Assembly: GCF_009856605.1 (NCBI RefSeq)
Contig: NZ_CP047242.1
Coordinates: forward strand, 2,982,001 to 3,046,000
Reading direction: 5' to 3'
From: Trichormus variabilis 0441
Lineage (GTDB): Bacteria; Cyanobacteriota; Cyanobacteriia; Cyanobacteriales; Nostocaceae
Length of the DNA stretch: 64,000 nt
The notes under the pieces were generated by a model. The model saw only the letters and a program-made list of their open reading frames with translations, searched no databases and was not told the origin of the DNA. Position numbers and translations under genes: made by a program. The first letter of the stretch is position 1, and the number at the start of each line of letters is the position of its first letter. Positions 54,544-64,000 of the stretch are shown in pieces.

Positions 54544-55779
54544 TTACTGTTGGCTAAAAATGAAAAATGCTGTTTGAAATAGTCCGACTATTAAGCCTAA
54601 TATTCCACCTAGACTGACAATTGCCTGTAATTCATTTTTAACAATTCCCTCAATTGCTGCTTCTAAATCAGCAGGTGAAGTTGATTTTACACGGTCAACA
54701 ATTACTTGATCTATAGACAAAATAGGAATTACCTGGGCAACAATGACCTCTAAATCTTTTTCTAGGTATCGTTCTAAAATTAGAGCTAATTCTTGGCTGA
54801 CGACTTCTAAAGAACTCATAACCACTGGTGAATTACTCAGACGATTTAACAGCAATTCGGCGATATTTTCCCAGTTGATAGAGTCTGTTAATCCTTGTAG
54901 TAAGTCGCTACCACTGGTTTGAATATATTGACGAACAGTTTCTCGTGTAGTTTTTCGCAGTTGTCTGACTGTGCCGATTGGTAAATTTTGCAATGTTAAA
55001 TTCTGCAAAATTTTTCTGAAGCGATCGCGCATCTGCAAATCTTGAATTAATTCTGTTAAACGATTATTAGTCGCTTCTTTTTCATCTAGACAAAAAGTAC
55101 GTAACCTTGTAAGGGTGTTACGTAAACCAAACAGATTTGCTACTACCCAATAAGTACCACTGGTTTTTTCCCGAAAGCTTTCGTCAATAATTTGAATTGT
55201 GCGATCTGTTAAGAAATCTACAATCGCTTGCCGGATAACATCTGGTGGCAAAACAACTTCTAAGAACCAATCGGCTAGTCTACTAGCTTGTTCTTCACTG
55301 AGTTGTAATTCTAGGAGGATCTGATCAAAAATCTGATTAATTTGCGCTTCTAAAAAATCTTCCCTTCTTGCCAAAACCTTGAGTAAGCGAGGCAATGATT
55401 CCCCTATCAAATCCCGCAAAATACCCGCTACAATTTTGGCGCTTTTCTTGTTTGTATCGGTTTTAATTTGATCTATGGCAAGTTGCAACAACCAGAGAAT
55501 TGCACCTTGTACACGCTCAGTTTTCAATAAACGCCGTGCCAATTTTTGCAATTCATCGGGTGTCAGTAACGACCCCATGATTGTATCAGAAATATTCTTT
55601 GCCAAACGTTCCTGGTTGCGAGGAATCAATCCGGGTGTGAATGGCACTCTTCGTCCGCCAATATAAATTGCTCGGTAGGGACGAAATAGCATTTTGATAG
55701 CTATATCATTGGTGAAATAGCCAATAATTCCACCCAATATTGGGGGAGATACATACAGCCAAAGATGTGACCAATCCAC
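54544..55779 (-). CDS. DUF445 family membrane protein
   Basis: This 411-residue protein starts with a membrane span and the DUF445 signature ([20 protein letters not shown], then [19 protein letters not shown]) and ends with a C-terminal span ([19 protein letters not shown]). Between lies a long helical region that is probably soluble. The function is unknown; the family is conserved in cyanobacteria and Firmicutes. An ACCAATT-type heptamer array lies between its start and the end of menG, on the upstream side. Confidence 0.88.
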
Positions 55780-55856
55780 TGTTTTTTTTTGGATTAGGAA
55801 TGGGTATTAGGTATTGGGTAATAGATACCGGGTACTGGCTAATAGTTTATCTAACC

Positions 55857-55918
55857 ATTAATTACCAATTCCCGTTTACCAATTACCAATTACCAATTAC
55901 CAATTACCAATTACCTAT
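55857..55918. repeat. ACCAATT heptamer array at the menG stop codon
   Basis: About six tandem ACCAATT units (with one imperfect CCCGTTT spacer) occupy the gap between menG and the DUF445 gene. The menG stop TAG at 55915-55917 touches the array. Confidence 0.9.
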
Positions 55919-56604
55919 TTACTAATTATCAATACTCCCATCATACCGTTCGCAATGGGGTAGTGTGTGGCTGAGGTAAAACCAACTTGAAGGGCTATTT
56001 CTACTTGTTCTTTGCCAATGGGGAAGCGGTCTAAACTGGGGCTGATATAAGCGTATTCTTCTTTGACTCCCAGGCGATCGGCTAGTGGTACAACTATACT
56101 ATCTAAGTACCATTGCTGAAAGGTGCGGAATTGTTGATTGTTGGGGCGATGAAAATCTAAAATGGCTGCCTTTGCATTGGGTTTGAGTACGCGGCGCAGT
56201 TCTTGGAGACTACGGGGAATATCTGTGACATTTCTTAAGCCGTAGCCCATTGTCGCCGCATCGAATTGATTATCCTCAAAAGGTAAATCCAAGACATTGG
56301 CTTCCACCCAAGAAATATGAGGTTGGGGGTATTGTGCTTGGGCGCGTTGTTTGGCGGTTTCTAGCAGGTTAGCAGAGAAATCCACACCGTATACTTGGCC
56401 TGTCGAGCCTACACGCCGTGCTAGACGTAGGGCTAAATCCCCACTCCCGCAACATAAATCTAAACAAGTATCTCCTGGTTTAGCCCCAGTCCATTTAATC
56501 GCCATTTCTTTCCAGATGCGATGCTGTCCTAGACTTAGCCAATCATTCAACTGGTCGTAGACGGGGGCAATGCGGTCAAAAATAGCACGAATTTCGTTTG
56601 TCAT
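55915..56604 (-). CDS. menG: 2-phytyl-1,4-naphthoquinone methyltransferase
   Basis: This 229-residue SAM-dependent methyltransferase of the UbiE/MenG family completes phylloquinone, the photosystem I cofactor, in cyanobacteria. The SAM motif is CLDLCCGSGDLALRLARR (residues about 46-63), followed by VYGVDFSANLLETA and the family segments FDAATMGYGLRNVTDI and VLKPNAKAAILDF. The N-terminus (IFDRIAPVYDQLNDWLSLGQ) is diagnostic of the UbiE/MenG group. The menG identity is chosen because cyanobacteria make phylloquinone; enzyme specificity would need testing. Confidence 0.92.
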   Translation of the reverse strand: MTNEIRAIFDRIAPVYDQLNDWLSLGQHRIWKEMAIKWTGAKPGDTCLDLCCGSGDLALRLARRVGSTGQVYGVDFSANLLETAKQRAQAQYPQPHISWVEANVLDLPFEDNQFDAATMGYGLRNVTDIPRSLQELRRVLKPNAKAAILDFHRPNNQQFRTFQQWYLDSIVVPLADRLGVKEEYAYISPSLDRFPIGKEQVEIALQVGFTSATHYPIANGMMGVLIISK

Positions 56605-56760
56605 TAGTCAATGGTCATTAGTCCATAGTCATTAGTCAACAGTCAACCATAAGATGGGGCAAAATACACGATAATTATGGATAGCCCAATCGGTATGAGC
56701 GACAAAATTCGCAGTTATCAAGTAACTGCGAACTGTGAATTGGCTTGAATATATCAGGGA

Positions 56761-57708
56761 CTATAGACTACAGCGACTACTAGTCAGAGCGATCGCTACC
56801 AGTTGGGCTGATAAATGGATGAGTGTTAATTCATCTTCCCGTAAAGAGATTGGTTGTTGCCACTGGAGGGACAGCACACCTAACATCTCATTGCGGTAGG
56901 TAATGGGGATGACTACATGAGCTTGGATACCGTTATCTTGATATTGACTGATGCTGGCTAATTTGGGGTCTTTGGCAATATTGGCAGCTACCTGAATTTG
57001 ACCAGTAGCGATCGCCTCGTTTGTCAGGGGGTCTTGGTTTAGCCAGTTGTTGACAGTACCTTGTTGACTGTAAAAGCCTTGTATTGTGCTTAAGGTTTGC
57101 CCTTCTAACATTTGTAAAATACAAGCATTGACGGCGAAACTTTCAGCAAATGCAGTGGCAATGGGTGTCAGAATTGTTTCTAAACTGTTTGAGGCTTGTG
57201 TCACCTGCACCAAAACTGTTAACAGTGACATTTGGGCATTAGCACGGCGTAATTCTTCTGTCCTTTGCTTGAGCAAATCATAGGTTTCTGCTGCCCTCTG
57301 GACAACTGCTTTCAGTTCGCCAGGGTCCCAGGGCTTAGTAATATACTTGTAGACTTGCCCAGCATTAATCGCCTCTACCAAGTCTTCAATATCCGTAAAA
57401 CCAGTCAGAATTATTCTCACTGTATCGGGGAACTGAGGCACAGTTTTACTCAAAAACTCAGTTCCTTTCATTTCTGGCATTCGCTGATCGGAGATAATTA
57501 CGGCTACTTCTCCTTCTGCGGCCAATACTTCTAAGGCATTTACTCCGCTATCAGCTTTGAGGACATTAAAATCTCGGCGAAAAGTGCGATAAAGCAAGTC
57601 TAAATTATCTGGCTCATCGTCAACCACTAAAATCTTCAGTTTTTTTGTTCGTTCCAATGTTGCGGATTGACGGCGACCAGTCTGAATTTCGGTAACAGCA
57701 TCAGCCAT
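56761..57708 (-). CDS. Response regulator with receiver and GAF domains
   Basis: This 315-residue protein has a receiver domain (about residues 25-145: KILVVDDEPDNLDLL, phospho-acceptor aspartate in VIISDQRMPEMKG near residue 73, and VYKYITKPWDPGEL with the conserved lysine) and a C-terminal GAF domain (about 170-310). There is no HTH, kinase or cyclase output domain, so it may signal by protein contact. It probably receives phosphate from a hybrid or orphan histidine kinase encoded elsewhere. A divergent region separates it from raf1. Confidence 0.9.
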   Translation of the reverse strand: MADAVTEIQTGRRQSATLERTKKLKILVVDDEPDNLDLLYRTFRRDFNVLKADSGVNALEVLAAEGEVAVIISDQRMPEMKGTEFLSKTVPQFPDTVRIILTGFTDIEDLVEAINAGQVYKYITKPWDPGELKAVVQRAAETYDLLKQRTEELRRANAQMSLLTVLVQVTQASNSLETILTPIATAFAESFAVNACILQMLEGQTLSTIQGFYSQQGTVNNWLNQDPLTNEAIATGQIQVAANIAKDPKLASISQYQDNGIQAHVVIPITYRNEMLGVLSLQWQQPISLREDELTLIHLSAQLVAIALTSSRCSL

Positions 57709-58028
57709 AAGTTACTACCTGTAAATATTTTTATATTGTTATATTCCCTACAAGCTTAGTAGATTATCCTTACCAAGCCTTGCGGGAATTTGCTGATATA
57801 GTTTTCCCTACTGTAATGAGTAATATTCATAACTCAAAAATATATTTGGCGGTAGAGTGTAGAGATGGTTAGCTGTTAAAGATTACAATAAGATTTACTG
57901 ATGCAGTATAAAGTTAAGCTGATGAGCGTTTAAATTGTGTCTTATTGAAAATCTATAATCTCAGCACTGCTACCATTTCTTCTCTACGAAACGCTACAAA
58001 AACATTTTGTTGAATCTTGAATTGCAAT
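57709..58028. other. Divergent region between the response regulator and raf1
   Basis: These 320 AT-rich bases hold the promoters of two divergent genes. I see no gene, strong hairpin or repeat array. Confidence 0.45.
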
Positions 58029-59114
58029 ATGACTGAATTACCACCCAACGCTCCTAATCCAGAGAACACTAGCAATGAATTGGCACAAGAATTGTTACGA
58101 AAATTAAGACAAAAACAAGGTAATTGGGTGGAATGGGGTCAGGCGATCGCCTCTCTACAAAAATCTGGTTACAATCCTCAAGATATTTTTGAAGCAACTG
58201 GATTTGAACCAGTACAACAAAATCAGGTAATTGTTGGCTCTCAAGTTTATAATTCTTTAGAAAAAGCAGGAGCATCAGCAGCCACATTAGCCCATTATGC
58301 TACACGGGGAAGTGATGTTTTATATGAATTACGTTTGCTCACCCATGAAGAACGAGCGGCGGCGGGTGAATTGACCTTTACTCATAAAGTCGATGCAGAT
58401 GAGGCGCGGGAAGTAGCCAAAGCGATTAAAGATTTCTCTCGCTTCCGCATCTTACCAGAAGGATTCTCTAGCCATCCTGGGGATGCAGTCGCCTATCAAG
58501 CTTGGAAATTAGCACGGCAATACTCAGATTTGCAAGAGCGATCGCGTCTCATTGCCAAAGGGTTACGTTTTGCTCACAGTGAAACAGCTAGGAAACAAAT
58601 CGAACAATTACTAGTAGATTTTACCGTTGTTTCTAAGCGTCCGGCTCCCATTCCGCCCTTTTTCCGCTTCGATACAGAAGATGAGTTACCCCGGATTGTT
58701 CCTGTTGTAGGTGAGTTACCTTTAAAAGCCCAAGAATTAAAAGCTGTTCCCTTAGTTGAAGAAGTTGAGCCATTTCGCCTAGTAAAATTTGTTGGTGAAC
58801 AGGCTTGGGTAGCTTTGCCTGGTTGGCAAGTTTTATTAGCAGCAGAAGACCCAGTAACAATTTTAGCCACAAGCGATCGCTTTCCTAAGCAGAATCAAAC
58901 TGAGTCTGGGCCTGTGTTAGTAGTGGTAGATCGTTCTCAACGGGAATGGAATGATTTTAGTTATTTTGCCGTAGATCACGACGGCGAATTAGATTTTCAG
59001 TGGTTTGAAACGGAACCAGAGTTTCCCATATTAGGAAAGGTGATTATTCTGGTTCGTCCGCGAAAAATTTTGGATGAAAACGTAACTAAGGACTCGTGGC
59101 AAATTGACGAGTAA
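58029..59114 (+). CDS. raf1: Rubisco accumulation factor 1 (Raf1)
   Basis: This 361-residue chaperone stabilises Rubisco large-subunit dimers and assembly intermediates before small-subunit binding. The N-terminal helical domain (LLRKLRQKQGNWVEWGQAIA, SGYNPQDIFEATGFEPVQQN, FSRFRILPEGFSSHPGDAVA) and the C-terminal beta domain (VVGELPLKAQELKAVPLV, then WVALPGWQVLLAAEDP) are both present. I take the ATG at 58029 (MTELPPNAP) as start; the one at 58017 adds four residues. No rbc genes are in the window. The gene is followed by the helicase after about 90 bases. Confidence 0.92.
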   Translation: MTELPPNAPNPENTSNELAQELLRKLRQKQGNWVEWGQAIASLQKSGYNPQDIFEATGFEPVQQNQVIVGSQVYNSLEKAGASAATLAHYATRGSDVLYELRLLTHEERAAAGELTFTHKVDADEAREVAKAIKDFSRFRILPEGFSSHPGDAVAYQAWKLARQYSDLQERSRLIAKGLRFAHSETARKQIEQLLVDFTVVSKRPAPIPPFFRFDTEDELPRIVPVVGELPLKAQELKAVPLVEEVEPFRLVKFVGEQAWVALPGWQVLLAAEDPVTILATSDRFPKQNQTESGPVLVVVDRSQREWNDFSYFAVDHDGELDFQWFETEPEFPILGKVIILVRPRKILDENVTKDSWQIDE

Positions 59115-59207
59115 TTTAAGTGCTATGAAGCGGGAATAGCAGCGCTGAAAATAGTAGCGGGGCGTTGAGTAACGTCCTGAGTAATTATTTTTGAATTTTA
59201 AATTGAT

Positions 59208-61709
59208 ATGTCAGAGACTAATGTTACTGCCACAGTATCAGTATCCCAACCGTCATTTGTTGCGCTTTTGCAGGAGAGAATTGCTCTAATTCGCAGTACT
59301 CTGCGCCCAGGACAACAACAAATGGCTGACTGGCAGTCGGGGCCTTTGGCGGTATCGGCTGTACCTGGTGCTGGTAAATCTACGGGGATGGCGGCGGCGG
59401 CGGCGATCGCTATTGCTCGTCAGTATCAGCAGGCGGCGGAGTCGCGCACATCTTCCCGTCGTCAGTTGGTGGTAGTTACTTTTACTCGTTCTGCGGCTGC
59501 CAATATTAAAGCAAAAATCCGCAACTACCTCAAGCAATTATCCTTACCGCAAACTGGTTTTGCTGTTTATACTCTGCATGGTTTGGCGTTGAACATTGCC
59601 AGTCGCCATCCTGATTTGTCGGGGTTAGAGTTAGAAAATGTCACCCTCATCACCCCTAACCAAAGCCATCGCTTTATTCGTACCGCAGTCGAACAATGGA
59701 TTAATAATCATCCCCGGCTTTATTTGCGGTTATTGGAAGGACAGCAATTTGATGGTGAAGAGACAGAAAGGTTACGTCGCCAGTCAGTATTGCGGACGGA
59801 AATTTTACCTGATTTGGCAACTACCGTGATTCATGAAGCCAAAAGTTCTGGTATATCACCAGAGCAACTACGGCAATGGAGTCAGGAAACTACAGACGCT
59901 TACGAGATTTTAACAATTGCGGCGGGTTTATACGAACAGTATCAAAATCTGATGCGATCGCGCGATTTCATCGACTACGACGACATGATTTTAGCAGCCC
60001 TACGCGTCTTGGAAAACGACAGCGCCCGACGCATTGAGCAAAACCAAGTTTTCGCCGTCTTTGAAGACGAAGCCCAAGATTCTAGCCCCTTGCAAACGCA
60101 GTTATTAGAGATTTTGGCGAGTGGTGGAGAGGCAGGGGGCAGGGGGCAGGGGGCAGGGGGAGAACTGACTGCAAGATTTTCGCCCAATCCTCAATCCCCA
60201 ATCCCCAATCCCCAGTCCCCAATCCCCAATCCCCAGTCCCCAATCCCCAATCCCCAGTCCCCAATCCCCAATCCCCAGTCCCCAATCCCCAGTCCCCAAT
60301 CCCCAATCAACTTAATTCGTGTCGGCGACCCCAACCAAGCGATTAACTCTACTTTTACCCCGGCTGACCCGATTTACTTTCGGGAATTTTGTCAAGAATG
60401 CGATCGCTCTCGTAGACTAGCAACAATGGATCAAGCTGGTCGTAGTACTGCCATGATTATTGCAGCCGCTAATTTTGCGCTGGAATGGGTAAATAGTACT
60501 TACATCGCCAAAAATCAAAAGTCTCCCCATCTTCCTTTGTCCACCCCCTTTAGTCTGCAAACAATACGTCCTGTCCACCAAACTGATGTCAACCCAGCAC
60601 CAGTAGGTAGGGGATTAGAATTACATACACCCCGTGATATTTATCACACTGTAGAATTGCTATCTCAAAGGGTGATTGAGTTATTAACTGAAGACATGGG
60701 CAAGAGTGCGGCGGTGTTAGTGCGGGAGAATCGCCAAGGACGTTGGTTGGCGGAGGCGCTGGCACCTAAGTGTAAAGAGCATAATATTACACTATTTGAT
60801 GTGGGAGAAGGCGATCGCCGTTCTCATGTTCCTCAAGAGATTTTAGCGTTATTGCAATTTTGCGATCGCCCCCATTCTCCCGATTACCTCAAAGCAGCTT
60901 TGGAAGCATTGGTAAAGCGCCAATTAATTCCGACTCAAGACCTCAACGCCTTGGCTAGTCTACCAGAGGAATTTTTGTATCCTGGCCCCTTAGCTGCACC
61001 CCAATCAGAAGTAGTCCAAAAAGCCTCTCATCTTTGTCGTAGTTTACTGCGCGCTCGTTTGGAATTGCCTCTATATCAGATTATTTCCTTCCTCGCCTTG
61101 ACCTTAAATTATGACCAAGCGGAACTAGCAACTGCTGATAAACTTTCGGAACGGGTAAACAAGCAAATAGCTGGTAACAACTCAATGGGGGCTATGCTTT
61201 CAGCCTTAAGTGAAATCGTCAATTCCGAACGTTTTGAACCTGTGGAAACCGATGATTCGGAAGCCCGTTACACCCGCAATGGTCAATTAACGGTTATCAC
61301 CATGCACAAAGCCAAAGGGCTGGACTGGAATTATGTTTTTATCCCCTTCCTCCATGAAAACTTAATCCCTGGTCGATTTTGGGTTCCGCCCCAAAGCCAG
61401 TTTTTGGGTGACTTTACTTTATCAGAAGTTGCCCGCGCCCAGATTCGGGCTGCGCTTCATGGTGAAACTGGAATACCGGAAGTAACTTCAGCTTGGGAGC
61501 AAGCAAAACACTTGAAAACGGCGGAAGAATATCGTTTACTATATGTGGCGATGACCAGGGCAAAGCAACTACTGTGGATGTCTGCGGCGCAAAAAGCCCC
61601 CTTTACTTGGAGTAAACCAGAGAATTTACAAGAACAAGCCCCTTGTCCAGTTTTTTCAGCTTTAAAGCGCCAGTTTCCTGAATTTGTAATTCACACTCAG
61701 CCTTCATGA
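59208..61709 (+). CDS. UvrD/Rep-type superfamily 1 DNA helicase with translated repeat insert
   Basis: This 833-residue helicase carries the SF1A motifs: Walker A VPGAGKST (52-59), motif Ia [11 protein letters not shown], motif [14 protein letters not shown] (DEAQD 287-291), motif [12 protein letters not shown] (371-379), motif [16 protein letters not shown] and motif [12 protein letters not shown]. It should act in DNA repair or replication restart. Between motifs II and III, residues about 304-368 are not family sequence: a Gly-rich piece ([11 protein letters not shown]) and six PNPQSPI-type units come from a CCCCAAT/CCCCAGT heptamer array. Because three heptamers equal seven codons, the frame stays open. 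The insert presumably forms a disordered loop. Confidence 0.9.
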   Translation: MSETNVTATVSVSQPSFVALLQERIALIRSTLRPGQQQMADWQSGPLAVSAVPGAGKSTGMAAAAAIAIARQYQQAAESRTSSRRQLVVVTFTRSAAANIKAKIRNYLKQLSLPQTGFAVYTLHGLALNIASRHPDLSGLELENVTLITPNQSHRFIRTAVEQWINNHPRLYLRLLEGQQFDGEETERLRRQSVLRTEILPDLATTVIHEAKSSGISPEQLRQWSQETTDAYEILTIAAGLYEQYQNLMRSRDFIDYDDMILAALRVLENDSARRIEQNQVFAVFEDEAQDSSPLQTQLLEILASGGEAGGRGQGAGGELTARFSPNPQSPIPNPQSPIPNPQSPIPNPQSPIPNPQSPIPSPQSPINLIRVGDPNQAINSTFTPADPIYFREFCQECDRSRRLATMDQAGRSTAMIIAAANFALEWVNSTYIAKNQKSPHLPLSTPFSLQTIRPVHQTDVNPAPVGRGLELHTPRDIYHTVELLSQRVIELLTEDMGKSAAVLVRENRQGRWLAEALAPKCKEHNITLFDVGEGDRRSHVPQEILALLQFCDRPHSPDYLKAALEALVKRQLIPTQDLNALASLPEEFLYPGPLAAPQSEVVQKASHLCRSLLRARLELPLYQIISFLALTLNYDQAELATADKLSERVNKQIAGNNSMGAMLSALSEIVNSERFEPVETDDSEARYTRNGQLTVITMHKAKGLDWNYVFIPFLHENLIPGRFWVPPQSQFLGDFTLSEVARAQIRAALHGETGIPEVTSAWEQAKHLKTAEEYRLLYVAMTRAKQLLWMSAAQKAPFTWSKPENLQEQAPCPVFSALKRQFPEFVIHTQPS
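60187..60306 (+). repeat. CCCCAAT/CCCCAGT heptamer array translated in frame
   Basis: About seventeen heptamers with a 21-bp higher-order unit (two CCCCAAT and one CCCCAGT) encode PNPQSPI repeats in the helicase. The complementary strand is also open over this stretch, giving GDWGLGI-type repeats, which is a property of the repeat and not evidence for a gene. Confidence 0.95.
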
Positions 61710-63191
61710 ATCGTCAAGGTTAGCTAATAGTTCTAAAATGACTCCATTCGTCCAACCAAAACCTATCTCATTAGAACTATAGCCAAAGCAGATTTCATCG
61801 GAAACTTGAGCCGAACAACGTTCTACATCGTATTTTTCTACAAAAAAACCGTATTTCGTAAATTCTTGAATCGCCATAGTTAGGAATTTATGAGCAATAT
61901 CATCCCCCTCCTTGCGATATCCGTAACGATAAAGTCCTTGGACTGCAATTAAGGTGAGTGGGGCCCAGCCAAAAGGTGCGTCCCATTGGTTCCCCGTTAC
62001 ACGGGTGCTGGTGAATATTCCTCCTGGGGCTGTAAATAAGGAAAGATTTTCTACAATGCGTTGGGCTTGTTCTGGGGAGGAAAGACCTGTCCACAGGGGA
62101 TAGAAGGTAGTGGCAAATTCATAATGACGGCGTTTGCCACTGTAGAAGTGATAGTCTAAATAAATTCCTTTTTCTTCATCCCACAGGTATTGATTGATAC
62201 GCTCACGGCGAATATTAGCGCGATCGCTCCATTGTTCTGCAAGTTCTGGATTATCTAAAATCTTGTGAATTTGCGTTAAGTCTTGCTCCATTTGATAAAG
62301 CAGGCTGTTCAAACAGACGGGCGCATAATGGACGATATCAACGCTAAAGGGGCCGAAACGGTTGGTGATATCAAAACCAGACTCACGCATGGAGCGATCG
62401 CCTTTGTAAAATAAGTCTGTGAGTTCGTCTTTTTCTGAGTCATAAAACAAACTCACATCATAGTCATCAATCTCAAATGTTTTGTAATACTCCTTGACGC
62501 GTTCGTAGTGGCTGCGTCCGGCTTCATCCAGTTCGGAAAATAATACTTCTGGTGCAGCCCCTTCGCCTAAGGCGTAGTATCTAGATAAGCCCGTGGCTGA
62601 ATTTAGGTGAGGTGGAACTACCCAATAATAGTAAAACTGTTCTAGCAATGGCAGGGTTGATTTGAGCCATGCTTGGTCTTGGGTGTGCTGGAATAACGCC
62701 AATACCATCATACTCAGGACGGGGGGTTGCGATCGCGTCAGCATATAGGTACGGTTGGCGTTGAGGATCGTACCGTAATGCTGGACTTGGTAAAGTAGCT
62801 GATCAACTTGACTTTGGGCTAGTTCCCATTCTTCATCTTGCAACAGTCCAAGCAAAATAAAATAGCTATCCCAACCATACATTTCATTAAAACGACCACC
62901 AGGGACGACGTAAGGCCCTGGGAGATATAACAATCCGTGTTCTTGGATGGCTTCAACTTCGCTGGGTAAGGTGCGAATTTCTATTTGCTGCATCTCTTTT
63001 GTCGAGAGCGATCGCTCTAATACGGACTTGACTGTATTACAGTCTTCTTGGGGGGAGATGTAGATAATCCAAGGGGTGTTGGGTTGGTGTTCTAGTTTGG
63101 TGTCTTGGGCGGATTCTAGTAAATGTTGGTGGGAGCGGGTGAGGGTTTTCCAGGTTTGTTTGATGTAGGTTCTGACGGTGTTTTTGGTCAT
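61704..63191 (-). CDS. treH: Trehalase, GH37
   Basis: This glycoside hydrolase family 37 enzyme of about 495 residues splits trehalose into two glucose units. Both trehalase signatures are present: PGGRFNEMYGWDSYF (first signature, near residue 100) and QWDAPFGWAP (second, near residue 405). The start ATG at 63191 is preferred (GAGAAAAAACCC upstream); the ATG at 63209 adds six residues. The gene follows treY on the same strand by about 60-75 bases, the arrangement of trehalose genes in Anabaena, where trehalase limits trehalose during desiccation response. Its stop abuts the helicase stop (TCATGA at 61704-61709). Confidence 0.92.
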   Translation of the reverse strand: MTKNTVRTYIKQTWKTLTRSHQHLLESAQDTKLEHQPNTPWIIYISPQEDCNTVKSVLERSLSTKEMQQIEIRTLPSEVEAIQEHGLLYLPGPYVVPGGRFNEMYGWDSYFILLGLLQDEEWELAQSQVDQLLYQVQHYGTILNANRTYMLTRSQPPVLSMMVLALFQHTQDQAWLKSTLPLLEQFYYYWVVPPHLNSATGLSRYYALGEGAAPEVLFSELDEAGRSHYERVKEYYKTFEIDDYDVSLFYDSEKDELTDLFYKGDRSMRESGFDITNRFGPFSVDIVHYAPVCLNSLLYQMEQDLTQIHKILDNPELAEQWSDRANIRRERINQYLWDEEKGIYLDYHFYSGKRRHYEFATTFYPLWTGLSSPEQAQRIVENLSLFTAPGGIFTSTRVTGNQWDAPFGWAPLTLIAVQGLYRYGYRKEGDDIAHKFLTMAIQEFTKYGFFVEKYDVERCSAQVSDEICFGYSSNEIGFGWTNGVILELLANLDDS

Positions 63192-63267
63192 GGGTTTTTT
63201 CTCACGCATTCGACGAAGTCGTTCTCGAAGAGTAGGCGCAGAGGCGCAAAGAAGAGAGGGAAGAGGG

Positions 63268-64000
63268 TTATTGGGCGATTAATAAGGCTACGGGGAAGTG
63301 GGTGAGGGCTTGGGCGATGGGTAGGGTGTCTTCGGTTTGTAGGGTTTGGTGGGTGAGGGGGTTGTACCAGATTTGGGGGGGGAGTTTTAGGTGAGTATCT
63401 TGCCAGATTTCGCCTAGTGGGGGTTTTCCTGGGGGGGTGAGGGTGGTGAGGAAGCGGGGGGTGATGGCGATCAATGTTTGCTCACCTTTTTGTCTGGCAA
63501 ATGCGATGATATGGTTGGCGTGGGTTCCGTGAACTTCTAGCGGGAGATATTCGCCGTCTTGGAATAATTCTAGGTATTGTGTTCTGGTTTTGAGGGCTTG
63601 GAGTGTTAAAAATAGTTTGATTCTACCGTCGGTTTTTTGATGGAGTAGTTCGGAAATTAAGCCGAGAATATCGGTTTTGCTTTGCTCTTGGATGGTAGTT
63701 AAATAATCCCGCCGTTGTTCAAAATCAACAGGACGACGGTTGTCGGGGTCAACTAAGCTTAAGTCCCAAAGTTCTGTTCCTTGGTAAAAATCGGGTACAC
63801 CAGGAGCAGCAATTTTCAGGAGAGTTTGGGAAAGGGAGTTAAATATCCCATATTCGGCGATTTTCTCTTGAAAGGGTTGGAATGTCTCTAAAAATTGCCG
63901 TGATAAGTTTGGGTCAAGTATTTTCTGAATGAAGGAGGTACAAGCTTCTTCATACTCATTATCGGGGCGTAACCATGCGGTATGTACTTTCGCTTCCCGA
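63268..64000 (-). CDS. treY: Maltooligosyl trehalose synthase, C-terminal part (runs off the right edge)
   Basis: The minus-strand frame is open from the window edge to a TAA at 63268-63270, about 243 codons. GVPDFYQGTELWDLSLVDPD followed by NRRPVDF is diagnostic of TreY, a GH13 enzyme that converts the reducing end of maltooligosaccharides to a trehalosyl unit. EYEEACTSFIQKIL and the C-terminal beta domain (HANHIIAFARQ, TLIAITPRFLT) follow. It is the gene upstream of treH in the same operon direction; treZ would be expected beyond the window. Confidence 0.93.
   Translation of the reverse strand, partial: REAKVHTAWLRPDNEYEEACTSFIQKILDPNLSRQFLETFQPFQEKIAEYGIFNSLSQTLLKIAAPGVPDFYQGTELWDLSLVDPDNRRPVDFEQRRDYLTTIQEQSKTDILGLISELLHQKTDGRIKLFLTLQALKTRTQYLELFQDGEYLPLEVHGTHANHIIAFARQKGEQTLIAITPRFLTTLTPPGKPPLGEIWQDTHLKLPPQIWYNPLTHQTLQTEDTLPIAQALTHFPVALLIAQ

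Noticed and set aside
60082..60306. Minus-strand frames of GDWGLGI-type repeats opposite the helicase
   Set aside because: They are open only because the heptamer array is open on both strands; no gene features surround them.

Overview
The window reads as chromosomal DNA of a filamentous, probably heterocyst-forming cyanobacterium (Nostoc/Anabaena/Trichormus group). The evidence is the frequent HIP1 octamer GCGATCGC, many short tandem heptamer arrays (CCCCAAT/CCCCAGT, AGTCAAC, ACCAATT types), and a cyanobacterial gene set: a 390-aa group 1 sigma factor (SigA), the Rubisco accumulation factor Raf1, phylloquinone methyltransferase MenG, a one-helix high-light-inducible protein, a PEP-CTERM protein and an FHA-type secreted protein. 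The species cannot be fixed from the sequence alone.

Layout. (1) 1-12068, minus strand: a Wzx/Wzy-type exopolysaccharide cluster read right to left: Wzc-like kinase/chain-length protein, GT2, Wzx flippase, a GT-A transferase, Wzy polymerase, GT4, GT-A transferase, GT2, and the first 24 codons of another transferase at the left edge. The polymerase gene is split by a 1547-bp IS66-family insertion at 4610-6156 with a perfect 8-bp target duplication; removing the element restores one 424-codon frame. (2) 12069-16020: an accessory graveyard with decayed DNA, a 1663-bp unit bounded by a perfect 34-bp inverted repeat and a 10-bp direct repeat, a six-repeat propeller gene inside it abutting an IS110-family remnant, a PEP-CTERM gene without its 5' end, and an IS630-family remnant. 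(3) 16028-25886: surface and exported proteins (FHA-type protein, DUF4360 protein, an exported protein of unknown function), a 2H phosphoesterase, a zinc-ribbon membrane protein and long gene-poor stretches. (4) 26674-29748: NfeD-like protein plus two SPFH/flotillin-like proteins, a membrane-microdomain module. (5) 30176-41532: a phosphorothioation-associated methyltransferase without dnd genes, an AmpG-like transporter, an acetyltransferase, a HEAT-repeat protein, a cupin, a PQQ-dependent-type dehydrogenase, TrmJ, a class A beta-lactamase-like protein and a fasciclin lipoprotein. (6) 41533-49098: sigA behind a 1.7-kb gene-free leader, an HLIP gene, a two-gene ATPase plus Toprim module (candidate OLD/PARIS-like defence pair), an aldo/keto reductase-ferredoxin protein and a BFN nuclease. 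(7) 49437-64000: housekeeping genes (riboflavin synthase, M23 peptidase, biotin ligase, PgeF, BASS transporter, DUF445 protein, MenG, response regulator, Raf1, UvrD-like helicase) ending with trehalase and the 3' part of TreY.

The strongest unusual signals are the reconstructable IS66 disruption of the polysaccharide polymerase, the inverted-repeat unit carrying a recently amplified propeller gene, heptamer repeats translated in frame inside a helicase between motifs II and III, and a recurring arrangement in which stop codons lie in or touch heptamer repeat arrays.
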